Below are positions 7,211-14,935 of a stretch of 64,000 nucleotides of DNA, piece after piece (position 1 is the first letter of the stretch; every line of letters begins with the position of its first letter). The notes under the pieces are model-generated. The model worked only from the letters and a program-made list of their open reading frames with translations, was not told the origin of the DNA and ran no database searches. Source of the stretch: Halobellus ruber (GTDB lineage: Archaea; Halobacteriota; Halobacteria; Halobacteriales; Haloferacaceae); the NCBI RefSeq assembly GCF_014212355.1, contig NZ_JACKXD010000003.1:496001-560000 (forward strand). Direction: 5' to 3'. Made by a program: the position numbers and the translations under genes.

Positions 7211-9004
7211 TCAGTCGTCGGCGGGGGCGGGCGGACTCGCGTCCAGCCCGTCGTCGTCGGCGTAGGGGTACCACGTCATCTTGGTGTTGTGCATCATCGG
7301 GTCCTCGTAGTCGGTCTCCTCGGGGTCGACGAGGTCGTCGAGTTCCTCGTCGTCGTGGCGGGCGACGAACTCGCGGAAGCCCTCTCCCTCGGCCCGCCGC
7401 TCGGCGAACCCCTCTATCAGGTTCGCGAGCGCGCCGGGAACCTCGTCGACCGGGACCCGCTGGGTGACCCACCGCGCGAACTGCGGGTCGTCGCCGAGGC
7501 CGCCGCCGAGGCCGACATCGAGCGCTTCGACGGCCTCGCCGTTCTTCCGCGTCTTCATACCGCGGAGACTCACGTCGGCGATCTGCGGCTGGGCACACGA
7601 CGCCGTACACCCCGAAAGGTGGATGTGGAACTCCTCGACGTCGTCGGGGAGGGCGACGTTCTCCTTCAGCCACCGGGCGTAGCGGACCTGACGGTTCTTC
7701 GTCTCGACGATCGAGAGCGAACAGAACTCCGTGCCGGTACACGCGATCGACCCGCGCATGAACGGCGAGGGCTCCGGGGAGTAATGCTCCAACAGCGGCT
7801 CCGCGAGGAACTCGTCGAGTTCGGAATCGGGGATATCCGTCACGATGACGTTCTGGCGCTGGGAGAGCCTGACCTCCCCGGAGCCGTACTCGTCGGCGAG
7901 GTCGGCGAGTTCGAGGACGTCCTCGGCGCCCATCCGGCCGACCAGGACGTTCAGGCCGACGAAGTTTTTACCGTCCTTCTGGTCGTGGACGCCGACGAGG
8001 TCGTTGCGCTCGCCGCCGCCGGTGTTGTAGGTGTACTCCTCGCGGACGTCCCGGCCCGCGGTGTGAAGCTCGAAGTCGACGTAGTCGTCCTGCAGGGTCT
8101 CCCTGACCGCGTCGGCACCCCACTCGTCGACGAGGAACTTGATCCGGGCGTTGTACCGGTCCTCGCGGTCGCCGTGGTCGCGGAACAGCGCCGAGAGGCC
8201 GCCGGCGACGTCGGAGACGCGGTCGGGGGAGACCCACACGTCGATGTCGCGGGCGAACCGCGGCTCGTTGCGGGCGAGGCCGCCGCCGACGCGGACGTTG
8301 AAGCCGACGACGTCCTCGCCGTCGCCGGACTCCGTCCGGCTGCCCGTCGAGGTCCCCTCGACGCTGTCGATCTCCTTGTACGCCGGCTCGAAGGCGAGGT
8401 CGTTGATGTCGCCCTGGCCGGAGCCGTCGGCGGAGCCGGTCACCGACACCTTCCACTTCCGGGGGAGGTTCGAGTGGTCGTCGTTGCCTTTGAACTCCTC
8501 GTTGAGGCTGCGGATGACGGGCCAGGCGTCGATGACTTCCTGTCCGTCCTTGCCCGCCACGGGGTTGCCGACGATGTTCCGCCAGGAGTCGCCGCAGGCC
8601 TGCTGGGTCGAGAGGCCGTGTTCCTCCAGTTTCTCGAAGACCGCGGGCACGTCGGAGAGTTCGATCCAGTGAAGTTGGATCGACTGCCGCGTGGTGAAGT
8701 CCGCGTAGGAGTCGCCGAAGATCGGGTTCACGCCGGGACCGCGGGCGTACTCGTCGGCGATCTCGCCCACGACGCGGAGCTGGCCGGGTTCGAGTACCCC
8801 GTTCGGGGTCCCGATCCGCATCATGAAGTATCCCTCCTGGCCGTTCCGCTGATGGTACAGCCCCCACCATTTGAAGCGCTCGAACCACGCGTCCTGCTCG
8901 TCGTCGGGGATCGAGTCGTAGCCTTCCTCCGCAAACTCGAAGAGATGTTCGCGGATCTCGTTCCCGTAGACCTCCGACTTCCAGTTTTCCACGTCCGTTG
9001 GCAT
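7211..9004 (-). CDS. nirA: Ferredoxin-dependent assimilatory nitrite reductase
   Basis: A 597-residue protein of the nitrite/sulfite reductase family, which reduces nitrite to ammonium with six electrons using siroheme and a [4Fe-4S] cluster. It has the duplicated ferredoxin-like half domains (first about 40-130, second about 310-400) and the SiR/NiR catalytic half domains. The cluster cysteines are visible in CTGTEFCSLS (C...C) and SGCTASCAQP (C...C). An N-terminal KWWGLYHQRNGQEGYFMMRI segment is typical of haloarchaeal NirA. The ATG at 9004 (MPTDVENWKSE) is the family start. No nitrate reductase or nitrate transporter gene is adjacent, so either nitrite is the substrate taken up or those genes lie elsewhere. 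Confidence 0.92.
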   Translation of the reverse strand: MPTDVENWKSEVYGNEIREHLFEFAEEGYDSIPDDEQDAWFERFKWWGLYHQRNGQEGYFMMRIGTPNGVLEPGQLRVVGEIADEYARGPGVNPIFGDSYADFTTRQSIQLHWIELSDVPAVFEKLEEHGLSTQQACGDSWRNIVGNPVAGKDGQEVIDAWPVIRSLNEEFKGNDDHSNLPRKWKVSVTGSADGSGQGDINDLAFEPAYKEIDSVEGTSTGSRTESGDGEDVVGFNVRVGGGLARNEPRFARDIDVWVSPDRVSDVAGGLSALFRDHGDREDRYNARIKFLVDEWGADAVRETLQDDYVDFELHTAGRDVREEYTYNTGGGERNDLVGVHDQKDGKNFVGLNVLVGRMGAEDVLELADLADEYGSGEVRLSQRQNVIVTDIPDSELDEFLAEPLLEHYSPEPSPFMRGSIACTGTEFCSLSIVETKNRQVRYARWLKENVALPDDVEEFHIHLSGCTASCAQPQIADVSLRGMKTRKNGEAVEALDVGLGGGLGDDPQFARWVTQRVPVDEVPGALANLIEGFAERRAEGEGFREFVARHDDEELDDLVDPEETDYEDPMMHNTKMTWYPYADDDGLDASPPAPADD

Positions 9005-9072
9005 CGTTGTCGGGTACACACCCTCCACCCTCAAAGAAGGGCGTATGGCGTCAACCCTCCCCGCTGCTCCCG

Positions 9073-9426
9073 CTAACCGGACCTTCTTTCCGGTTCCTCG
9101 GCGGCAGCCCTGTCGGGGGTGCTTCCCCGCACGCTGAGGACGCCTTCGCGGTCGATGTGGACGAACTCGCCGTCGACGATCCGGCCGACCGGAACCCACT
9201 CGACCGTCGATTTCGTGCCGCAGGCGATGCACTGGCCGTAGACGCGGGCCGTCACGGTCCGGCCGTCGACCCCCACGTCGAGGAAGTTCTCGACGACCAG
9301 ATCCGCGAGGGCACACTCACAGAAGTCCGGCGCGTCGAGCCGCCAGAGTTCGCTCACGCTCACCCGGCGCGTATCGTCCACAGAGAGCCACGCGCCGTCG
9401 TCGAGCACGCGGAGGCGGGTCGTCAT
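9073..9426 (-). CDS. Conserved haloarchaeal protein with four cysteines, zinc-binding candidate
   Basis: A 117-residue protein (MTTRLRVLDDGAWLSVDDTR start) with two cysteine pairs: DFCECALADL near residue 36 and QCIACGTKST near residue 70. The pairs flank a hydrophobic VENFLDVGVDGRTV segment, which suggests one zinc site holding a small beta domain. It ends in a variable basic/acidic tail. I do not recognise a named function. The ATG at 9426 is used here, but the frame stays open with good codon use to a GTG at 9495, which would add 23 residues. It precedes nirA on the same strand by 68 bases, so the two could be cotranscribed. Confidence 0.65.
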   Translation of the reverse strand: MTTRLRVLDDGAWLSVDDTRRVSVSELWRLDAPDFCECALADLVVENFLDVGVDGRTVTARVYGQCIACGTKSTVEWVPVGRIVDGEFVHIDREGVLSVRGSTPDRAAAEEPERRSG

Positions 9427-9644
9427 ACCCTCCGGTACGGGCCCGAGGCCCTCGGCTCTGACGGCGTCCGCAAGCCGCGACGGCGTCGGCGACACGCGGG
9501 AGCCGTGTGATCAGGCCGTCGTGGTGCGGTTTTCCGGGGATAGCGGCGTCCGCGGTGCCGGCGGTTCGTTCCGGTATCCGGGAGTAGTGGTTCGATTTAC
9601 TCCGGGGACGACTCTTAAGCGGGACCGGTCCCAGTATCGGTGTG

Positions 9645-9773
9645 ATGACAGACTCGGCTTCGACGCGCGACGTGCTCGCAAGGGATTCGGGAGCGCGGCG
9701 GCAGCACGCCCCGGCTGACGTGGCCCCGGAACTGTACGGCGCAGCGGACGACGCGGGCGCGGATCCGCAATGA
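9645..9773 (+). CDS. Small hypothetical protein (42 aa), first of an overlapping pair
   Basis: A 42-residue frame (MTDSASTRDVLARDSGARRQ start) whose stop overlaps the next gene's start as ATGA at 9770. A TATA-like CTTAAG sits 27-32 bases ahead of the ATG, the spacing of a leaderless haloarchaeal promoter. The sequence has no cysteine motif or membrane segment and matches no family I know. The promoter spacing and ATGA coupling are the main reasons to believe in it. Confidence 0.5.
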   Translation: MTDSASTRDVLARDSGARRQHAPADVAPELYGAADDAGADPQ

Positions 9774-9973
9774 ACACCAGGATGGACGGCGAACCGAACG
9801 ACGAGGGGACGGACGCGACCGAGGAGCCGGCGACGGCCGACGAGCCGGCGGACGCGGACTCGACCGGCGACGACACCGAGGTCGACGACGCCGCCCACCT
9901 CGACAGTCTTCCGGACGGCGCGGGGTGTACCGAGGTCTGGGAGTACCTTTCGGAGAGCCGCGGCGACGAGTAG
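9770..9973 (+). CDS. Small very acidic hypothetical protein (67 aa)
   Basis: The N-terminal 45 residues are a low-complexity acidic run rich in Asp, Glu, Thr and Ala; the last 25 (LDSLPDGAGCTEVWEYLSES) look folded and carry one cysteine. It is coupled by ATGA to the 42-residue frame before it. Haloarchaea have many such short acidic proteins with a conserved C-terminal motif, but I do not recognise this one. The DUF7119 gene follows 72 bases downstream on the same strand and may be in the same transcript. Confidence 0.55.
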   Translation: MNTRMDGEPNDEGTDATEEPATADEPADADSTGDDTEVDDAAHLDSLPDGAGCTEVWEYLSESRGDE

Positions 9974-10045
9974 TCCGAGTTCGCCGTGCGCACGATGCGC
10001 AAGCGGGAGGAGGTTTTTACTCGCCGCCCGGTTACGTACGCTTGA

Positions 10046-10726
10046 ATGGCCGACGACGACGCCGCCGACTATCCCGACCGATTCCCAGTCGACCGTGAGC
10101 AGCCCGTCGGCGAGCCCGTCGTCCGTGCGGATCCGGCAGTCACCGGCGAGCACGCCGAGCGCGCCGTCGGCTTCGATCCCGACGACCACGAGAGCGTCGT
10201 CGAGGCCGCGGACACCGTCCGCGCGTTCTCGGAGAACACCGTCGGGGGCGCGGACAACGTCTATATGCTCCGCGGCGCGGCGGCCTGTGCCGCCCTGGTC
10301 CGGGGCGTCGGCTCGTACAAGGAGGCGGTCGAGCGTGCCGGCGGCGACGTGTCGGTCTCGTTCGTCCGGAAGTGGGCGCGCGTTCACGACCTCCCGCAGG
10401 CGATCCGCCGGCACGTCGCCCGCGGGGACATCGCGCCCACCGCGGCGAAGCACATCGCACGGGTCTCCGGGGTCGACCGCTACGACCTGGCGTGGGCGGT
10501 GGTGGACGCCGACCTCACGGTCCGGCAGGTCCGGCGGCTCGCCGGCGCGGTCGACGGACAGACCTCCGCGGCGGCGGCGCTGCGCGCCGAGGGGATCGAA
10601 CCCGGCGGGATCGAACTCTCCCTGCCGCTGGAGATCTACCGCGAACTCCGGCGCCGCGCCTCGATCGAGAACAGGGAGCCCGACGAGATGGTCGCCGAGG
10701 CGCTGGAGGCGTATCTCGTGGAATGA
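10046..10726 (+). CDS. DUF7119 family protein with ParB/HTH-like repeats
   Basis: This 226-residue haloarchaeal protein has an N-terminal PVGEPVVRADPAVTGEHAER segment and a FSENTVGGADNVYMLRGAAA core, matching DUF7119. Its middle contains two HTH-like parts: SYKEAVERAGGDVSVSFVRK WARVHDLP, and a segment IAPTAAKHIARVSGVDRYDL that resembles the second HTH of ParB proteins. The C-terminus (LSLPLEIYRELRRRASIENR EPDEMVAEALEAYL) looks like a ribbon-helix-helix unit. It is probably a DNA-binding protein; its target is unknown. It lies just upstream of tRNA-Lys on the same strand. Confidence 0.7.
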   Translation: MADDDAADYPDRFPVDREQPVGEPVVRADPAVTGEHAERAVGFDPDDHESVVEAADTVRAFSENTVGGADNVYMLRGAAACAALVRGVGSYKEAVERAGGDVSVSFVRKWARVHDLPQAIRRHVARGDIAPTAAKHIARVSGVDRYDLAWAVVDADLTVRQVRRLAGAVDGQTSAAAALRAEGIEPGGIELSLPLEIYRELRRRASIENREPDEMVAEALEAYLVE

Positions 10727-10779
10727 GGCGCGGACGGAGAGTAAACGCTTATGAACGACGCCAGGTTAGTGACGGGTGT

Positions 10780-10853
10780 GGGCCGGTAGCTCAGTTCGGG
10801 AGAGCGTCTGGCTTTTAACCAGACGGTCGGGGGTTCAAGTCCCTCCCGGCCCG
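10780..10853 (+). tRNA. tRNA-Lys (anticodon TTT)
   Basis: A complete cloverleaf: acceptor GGGCCGG/CCGGCCC, D stem GCTC/GAGC, anticodon stem TCTGG/CCAGA with loop CTTTTAA (anticodon TTT at 10814-10816), T stem GGGGG/CCCTC with loop TTCAAGT and discriminator G. No intron and no encoded CCA. A TATA-like CGCTTATGAA ends 27 bases upstream of the first base, suggesting its own promoter. Confidence 0.95.
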
Positions 10854-10892
10854 TGAGCCGTCTCCGAACGAAGTGAGGAGCGGCGAAACTAC

Positions 10893-11022
10893 CCGGGGGG
10901 CTTGAACCAGGGAGCGAACGGAGTGAGCGACCGTGGTTCACGTCCCTCCCGGCCCGTAAGAACCCGACGAGCGAAGCGAGTCGCGGGCCACAGTACGTCG
11001 GAGGGCTCGAACCAGGGAGCGA
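10893..11022 (+). repeat. tRNA-Lys T-arm-derived inverted repeats downstream of the tRNA
   Basis: After the tRNA an inverted T-arm copy (GGGGGGCTTGAACC, 10893-10906) is followed by AGGGAGCGAACGGAGTGAGC and then by a direct copy of the tRNA 3' tail (GGTTCACGTCCCTCCCGGCC, 10935-10954). A second inverted copy (GGAGGGCTCGAACC AGGGAGCG) follows near 11001. The linker GGAGCG...GCGACC is shared with the unit behind the tRNA-Gly fragment at 1527-1567. These are not extra tRNA genes: they contain no anticodon arm. Confidence 0.7.
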
Positions 11023-11100
11023 GCGACGACTGCGCCGTCTCTCTGGACCCGCTTGCACCCGAACGACAGCCGCACCGATCCGTCGCGACTCCGGGCGACG

Positions 11101-12138
11101 TCAGTCGTCACACGGGAACGGCGACTCGGCGGGTCCCGCCGGATCCGTCCCGCGTCGCCGGCGTCCGGACTGCCGGAGCCGACAGACCTCCCGCCGGATG
11201 GCGTCGCGCTCGACCAGCGCGAACCCGACGAAGACTACGGCGAACCCGGCAGCGGTCACGGCGGACACGCCGGCCCCGAGCAACATCCACCCGAGCACGG
11301 CGGCAACGACCGGAACCGCGTAGGACACCAGGTTCGTTCGGACCGGACCGATCCGCTCGATCAACTCGAACCGGATCGCGTACGCGACCGCAGTCGAAGG
11401 CACCCCGACGACCAGCAGACTCGCGAGGGTCGGGAGGCTCACACCGACCACGGCCGTCGGTGACTCGCCGGCGAGGGCGCTTGCCCCGTGGAGAGCAACG
11501 GCACCGACGGCCGTCGCCCACGCGGTCAGCGGGAGGCTTCCCATCCGCGGCTGTACCCGCTTGAGCAGCACGCTCCCGATCGCGACGGCCGCCGCCGCTC
11601 CCAGGATGAGCCCCTGCCCGACGGTCCCGGCGCTCGTAAGCGTGGCTGGCGACGGCCGGAGGATGACGACGACGCCGGCCAGCGCGACGCCGATCCCGAG
11701 CGCGCCGACCCCCGACAGCCGGTCACCGAGGAGCCACCACGCGAAGACGGGTGCGAGAACCGGGTTCAGCCCGTACATCATCGACGCCATCGCCGCCGTG
11801 GTCGATCCCTGTCCCACGAACAGCAGCGCGTTGTTCAGCGCGATCAGGAACACGCCGGCGACACCGATCCCGAGCAGGTCGCCCCGGGTTCGCGGCAGCC
11901 ACGCCGACCGGGACCGCGCGGCAACGACGTAGCTCACCAGCACGACGGCAGCAACGTCGAACCGGAGGCTGGCGAAGAGAAGCGGCGGGAGTTCCCGAAG
12001 GCCCGTCTCGATTGCGACGAACGAACACCCGAATAGTATTGCAACCGACACGAACAACGCGGCGTTTCGATATCGTGCGAGGGACGGGGCCTGGCCGATA
12101 TATGTACGTATCTGGATAGGTATACTCAGCGTAACCAC
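11101..12138 (-). CDS. EamA/DMT-family transporter
   Basis: A roughly 345-residue protein with two EamA repeats of five membrane helices each (about residues 22-150 and 165-300). Signature segments are ILFGCSFVAIETGLRELPPL, MMYGLNPVLAPVFAWWLLGD and, in the second half, SYAVPVVAAVLGWMLLGAGV. The family exports metabolites or amino acids; the substrate cannot be told. The C-terminal 45 residues are basic and disordered. The ATG at 12138 gives 21 residues ahead of the first helix; a GTG farther in would also work. It lies downstream of, and converges with, tRNA-Lys. Confidence 0.8.
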   Translation of the reverse strand: MVTLSIPIQIRTYIGQAPSLARYRNAALFVSVAILFGCSFVAIETGLRELPPLLFASLRFDVAAVVLVSYVVAARSRSAWLPRTRGDLLGIGVAGVFLIALNNALLFVGQGSTTAAMASMMYGLNPVLAPVFAWWLLGDRLSGVGALGIGVALAGVVVILRPSPATLTSAGTVGQGLILGAAAAVAIGSVLLKRVQPRMGSLPLTAWATAVGAVALHGASALAGESPTAVVGVSLPTLASLLVVGVPSTAVAYAIRFELIERIGPVRTNLVSYAVPVVAAVLGWMLLGAGVSAVTAAGFAVVFVGFALVERDAIRREVCRLRQSGRRRRGTDPAGPAESPFPCDD

Positions 12139-12518
12139 CGGCTCGATATCGTTTCAGTCATACTGGGCTTTACGCGTTTCAGAGGGAAGAATACGGCGGT
12201 ATAGGCAGTGCCACGGGACGGACTATCACGGGAGGAAAACGCCGCAAGACTCCGATATATGTTGATATTTCGTTAAAAATTATGCAGTCGCGGTCGGCCG
12301 ATCGCGACCGTTACGAGCGGGAAATATATTGTATGTAATACAAAACCACGCGGGTTGTTCGACGCGGACCTATCCGGTCGGCCAACGAGTCACGAAGCAG
12401 TTACCCTACCGTTTCGAGCGGCCGGACTCGCGTGTCACCGTCGGGGGGTCCGGACGGTGAGCAGTGCGGGCTTCCTCGCCCGGGTTCGGCCCTGTTCCGG
12501 CGTCTGCCTCGCCGGGCG
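12139..12518. other. AT-rich intergenic region (about 380 bases)
   Basis: This gap is far richer in A and T than anything around it, with GATATATGTTGATATTTCG near 12255 and GAAATATATTGTATGTAATA near 12332. It must hold the promoter of the EamA gene, but it is longer than that needs. No frame has haloarchaeal codon use. I see no repeat shared with elsewhere in the window. It may be a site of past insertion or a regulatory region. Confidence 0.4.
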
Positions 12519-13133
12519 TCACTCCGTGGTCGCCGCGGCATCGCCGCGCATCGAGCCGTGTACCGTACAGATGTAGTAGTCCAGTTCGGCGGCGAGGTCC
12601 TCGGTCATCGTGAACGCGAGGGTGTCGCCGTCGTCGCGCCACGCGACAGCCTCACTACCCTCGTAGGTCCCGTCGGCATCCTGTGAGAGCAGCGGGGTAT
12701 CGTCCGTGCGCCGGAGCGCGAACGGGTGGGCGCTCCACCCGTCGTTTTCTACCACGTATCGCCTCCCGACGGTGAAGGTCATCGTCGGATTCCGCTCGTC
12801 CGTCGGCGCGACCGCCCTGCTCCCGTCTGCGACGACGACCCAGGCGCTGATCCCCTCGTTGTCGATCGTGAGGGGGACCTCCTCGGGCGGCGCCGGCGTC
12901 GGGGTCGCCGTCGGCGTGGGCGTCCGAGTCGGGGTCGGGGTCGCCGTCGGCGTAGGAGTCTCGGTCGATGTTGCGGTGTCGGTCGGTGTCGCGGTGTCGG
13001 TGGGCGTCGGGGTGGCGGTGTCGGTCGCCGACTCCGTCGCCGTCGACCCCGCGTCGCTCCCGGCACAGCCGGCGAGAACGGCCACGAGCGTCGTCGCCGC
13101 GGCGCGGAGCGCGGCCCGTCGGTTATGCGCCAT
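12519..13133 (-). CDS. Cupredoxin-like (halocyanin-type) lipoprotein
   Basis: A 204-residue exported protein. The signal peptide ends in a lipobox (LVAVLAGC), so it should be anchored to the outer face of the membrane by a lipidated cysteine. A long Thr-Pro-Glu/Ala repeat linker (about 30-90) follows, then a plastocyanin-like domain. The likely copper ligands are the His in SAHPFALR and the C-terminal CTVHGSM trio (Cys, His, Met), the pattern of type 1 copper proteins. It probably carries electrons outside the membrane. The start at 13133 (MAHNRRAAL) puts the basic stretch right ahead of the hydrophobic core. No obvious partner oxidase is adjacent. Confidence 0.8.
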   Translation of the reverse strand: MAHNRRAALRAAATTLVAVLAGCAGSDAGSTATESATDTATPTPTDTATPTDTATSTETPTPTATPTPTRTPTPTATPTPAPPEEVPLTIDNEGISAWVVVADGSRAVAPTDERNPTMTFTVGRRYVVENDGWSAHPFALRRTDDTPLLSQDADGTYEGSEAVAWRDDGDTLAFTMTEDLAAELDYYICTVHGSMRGDAAATTE

Positions 13134-13241
13134 CGCTATTCCGACTCCGATCGATCCTTGTAGTCCGGTTGTGGGTGCATACGTCATACGCTACGGCTCC
13201 GGACGGATGACCGTCACGCCGGTCGGGTGCGTCCTCACGGC

Positions 13242-14672
13242 CTACTCTAAGGTCCCGTTCAGCACCTTCGCGGCGACCAACACCGGATCCCACACCGGGC
13301 TGAACGGCGGGGCGTAGCCGAGGTCCTGCCGCTCCAGTTCCGCGACCGTCAGCTCCCCGCCGAGGGCGGTCGCGACCGTGTCGATCCGGACCGCCGCCCG
13401 GTCCGCGCCGACGATGCTCCCGCCGAGGAGGCGACCGGTGTCGCGGTCGGCAGTCAGCGTGACCGTCGTCTCGGCCGCGCCGGGGTAGTAGCCCGACCGC
13501 GACCCCGCGGTGACGGTCTCGGAAACGGGGTCGAACCCCGCCTCGCGGGCCCGGTCGTGGTCGATGAGTCCGGTCCGACCGCACTCCAGATCGAACGCCT
13601 TCACCATCGCGGTGCCCGCGACCCGCCCGACCGGCGTCGGGTCGCCGCCGACCGTCGACCCGATCGCCCGGCCGGCGCGGTTCGCCGGGAGCCCCAGCGG
13701 GTTCCAGGTCGGCTCGCCGGTGACGGTGTGGTGCATCTCCGCGACGTCGCCCGCGGCGTAGACGCGCTCCGCGGAGGTGCGGCCGTACTCGTCGGTGGCG
13801 ACCGCCCCCGACTCGCCGAGTTCGACCGGTGTCCCCACAAGGAGGTCGGTGTTCGGCCGGATCCCGATCCCGACGAGGGCGGCGTCGACTGGCAGTTCCG
13901 CGCCGCTCGCAGGGACCACGCGGTCGACGTGGCCCGCGTCGCCGTCGAGTCGATCCACTTCCTCGCCGAAGTGGAGCGTCACCCCCGATTCCCGGAGGTG
14001 CTCGGTCACCGCGTCGCCGACAGCGTCGCCGAAGCCCGGCACCGGGCGCTCGGAGCGCTGGAACAGGTGGACATCGAGGTCCCACGCGGCGAACGCCTCC
14101 GCCATCTCGACGCCGACGTAGCCCGCGCCGACGATCGCGACGGTTTCGGGCGGGTGCATCGCGCCGTACCGCTCGGCAACCGCCTCGTCGAGGGCGTCGC
14201 CGCCGCCCAGGTCCGCGACCGCGAACTCGTCGGGCGGCGTCAGGTACGACCGGATCGCGGCGGCGTGATCCAGCCCGTGGAGGGTGAAGACGCCGTCGAG
14301 CGACGACCCCTCGATCGGCGCCGAGACGGCGCGGGCGCCGGTCGCGACAAGCAGGTCGCCGTACGGCTGCTCGATCGTCTCCCCGTCACGCTCGACAGTG
14401 ACGGTCCGGGCGTCGGTGTCGACAGCGACGACCTCGTGGTCGCGGCGGAGGTCGATCCCCCGCTCGGCCGCCTCCGCGGGCGACAGCGACAGGAGATCGG
14501 TGAGGTGCTCGACCTCGCCTTTCACGAAGTACGGCGTGCCGCAGTGGGCGTAGGAGACCCACGAGCCCTTCTCGAGGACGATCACGTCGCGGTCGGGGTC
14601 GGTGCGGAGACATTTGCTCGCGGCCGAGAGGCCGGCGGCGTCGCCGCCGATGGCCACGAATGGATCGGGCAT
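13242..14672 (-). CDS. FAD-dependent pyridine nucleotide-disulfide oxidoreductase (CoA-disulfide reductase / NADH oxidase type)
   Basis: This 476-residue flavoprotein has an N-terminal FAD-binding segment (IGGDAAGLSAASKCLR), a single redox cysteine in SYAHCGTPYF near residue 44, an NAD(P)H site VAIVGAGYVGVEMAEAF near residue 180, the second FAD motif YAAGDVAEM near residue 310 and the C-terminal dimerisation domain (AGTAMVKAFD onward). A lone cysteine in this position is typical of CoA-disulfide reductases, NADH oxidases and persulfide reductases rather than of glutathione-type enzymes. The substrate cannot be fixed from sequence. It is a single gene with a short upstream gap. Confidence 0.82.
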   Translation of the reverse strand: MPDPFVAIGGDAAGLSAASKCLRTDPDRDVIVLEKGSWVSYAHCGTPYFVKGEVEHLTDLLSLSPAEAAERGIDLRRDHEVVAVDTDARTVTVERDGETIEQPYGDLLVATGARAVSAPIEGSSLDGVFTLHGLDHAAAIRSYLTPPDEFAVADLGGGDALDEAVAERYGAMHPPETVAIVGAGYVGVEMAEAFAAWDLDVHLFQRSERPVPGFGDAVGDAVTEHLRESGVTLHFGEEVDRLDGDAGHVDRVVPASGAELPVDAALVGIGIRPNTDLLVGTPVELGESGAVATDEYGRTSAERVYAAGDVAEMHHTVTGEPTWNPLGLPANRAGRAIGSTVGGDPTPVGRVAGTAMVKAFDLECGRTGLIDHDRAREAGFDPVSETVTAGSRSGYYPGAAETTVTLTADRDTGRLLGGSIVGADRAAVRIDTVATALGGELTVAELERQDLGYAPPFSPVWDPVLVAAKVLNGTLE

Positions 14673-14935
14673 AGCCGCATCTCCGACCGCACGGGGTAGA
14701 TAGTTTTCGACGGCGTGAACGACGGATGCACGACCGCGGGGGGCAGCCGTCGCTGCGAGGGTTCATATCCGATACCGGGACCACGCCCCGCGTGACCTGA
14801 CCGTCGCCCCACGCCGGCGAGCGGGTGTCCGGTACACCGGCGTGGGGGCTGTCGTACCGGCTGTTCGCCCCGAAGGAGTCGTCAGCTTCCGGTGGGTCGC
14901 CACGGCCTACCGCCACCGCCGTCCCCGACTCCCGG

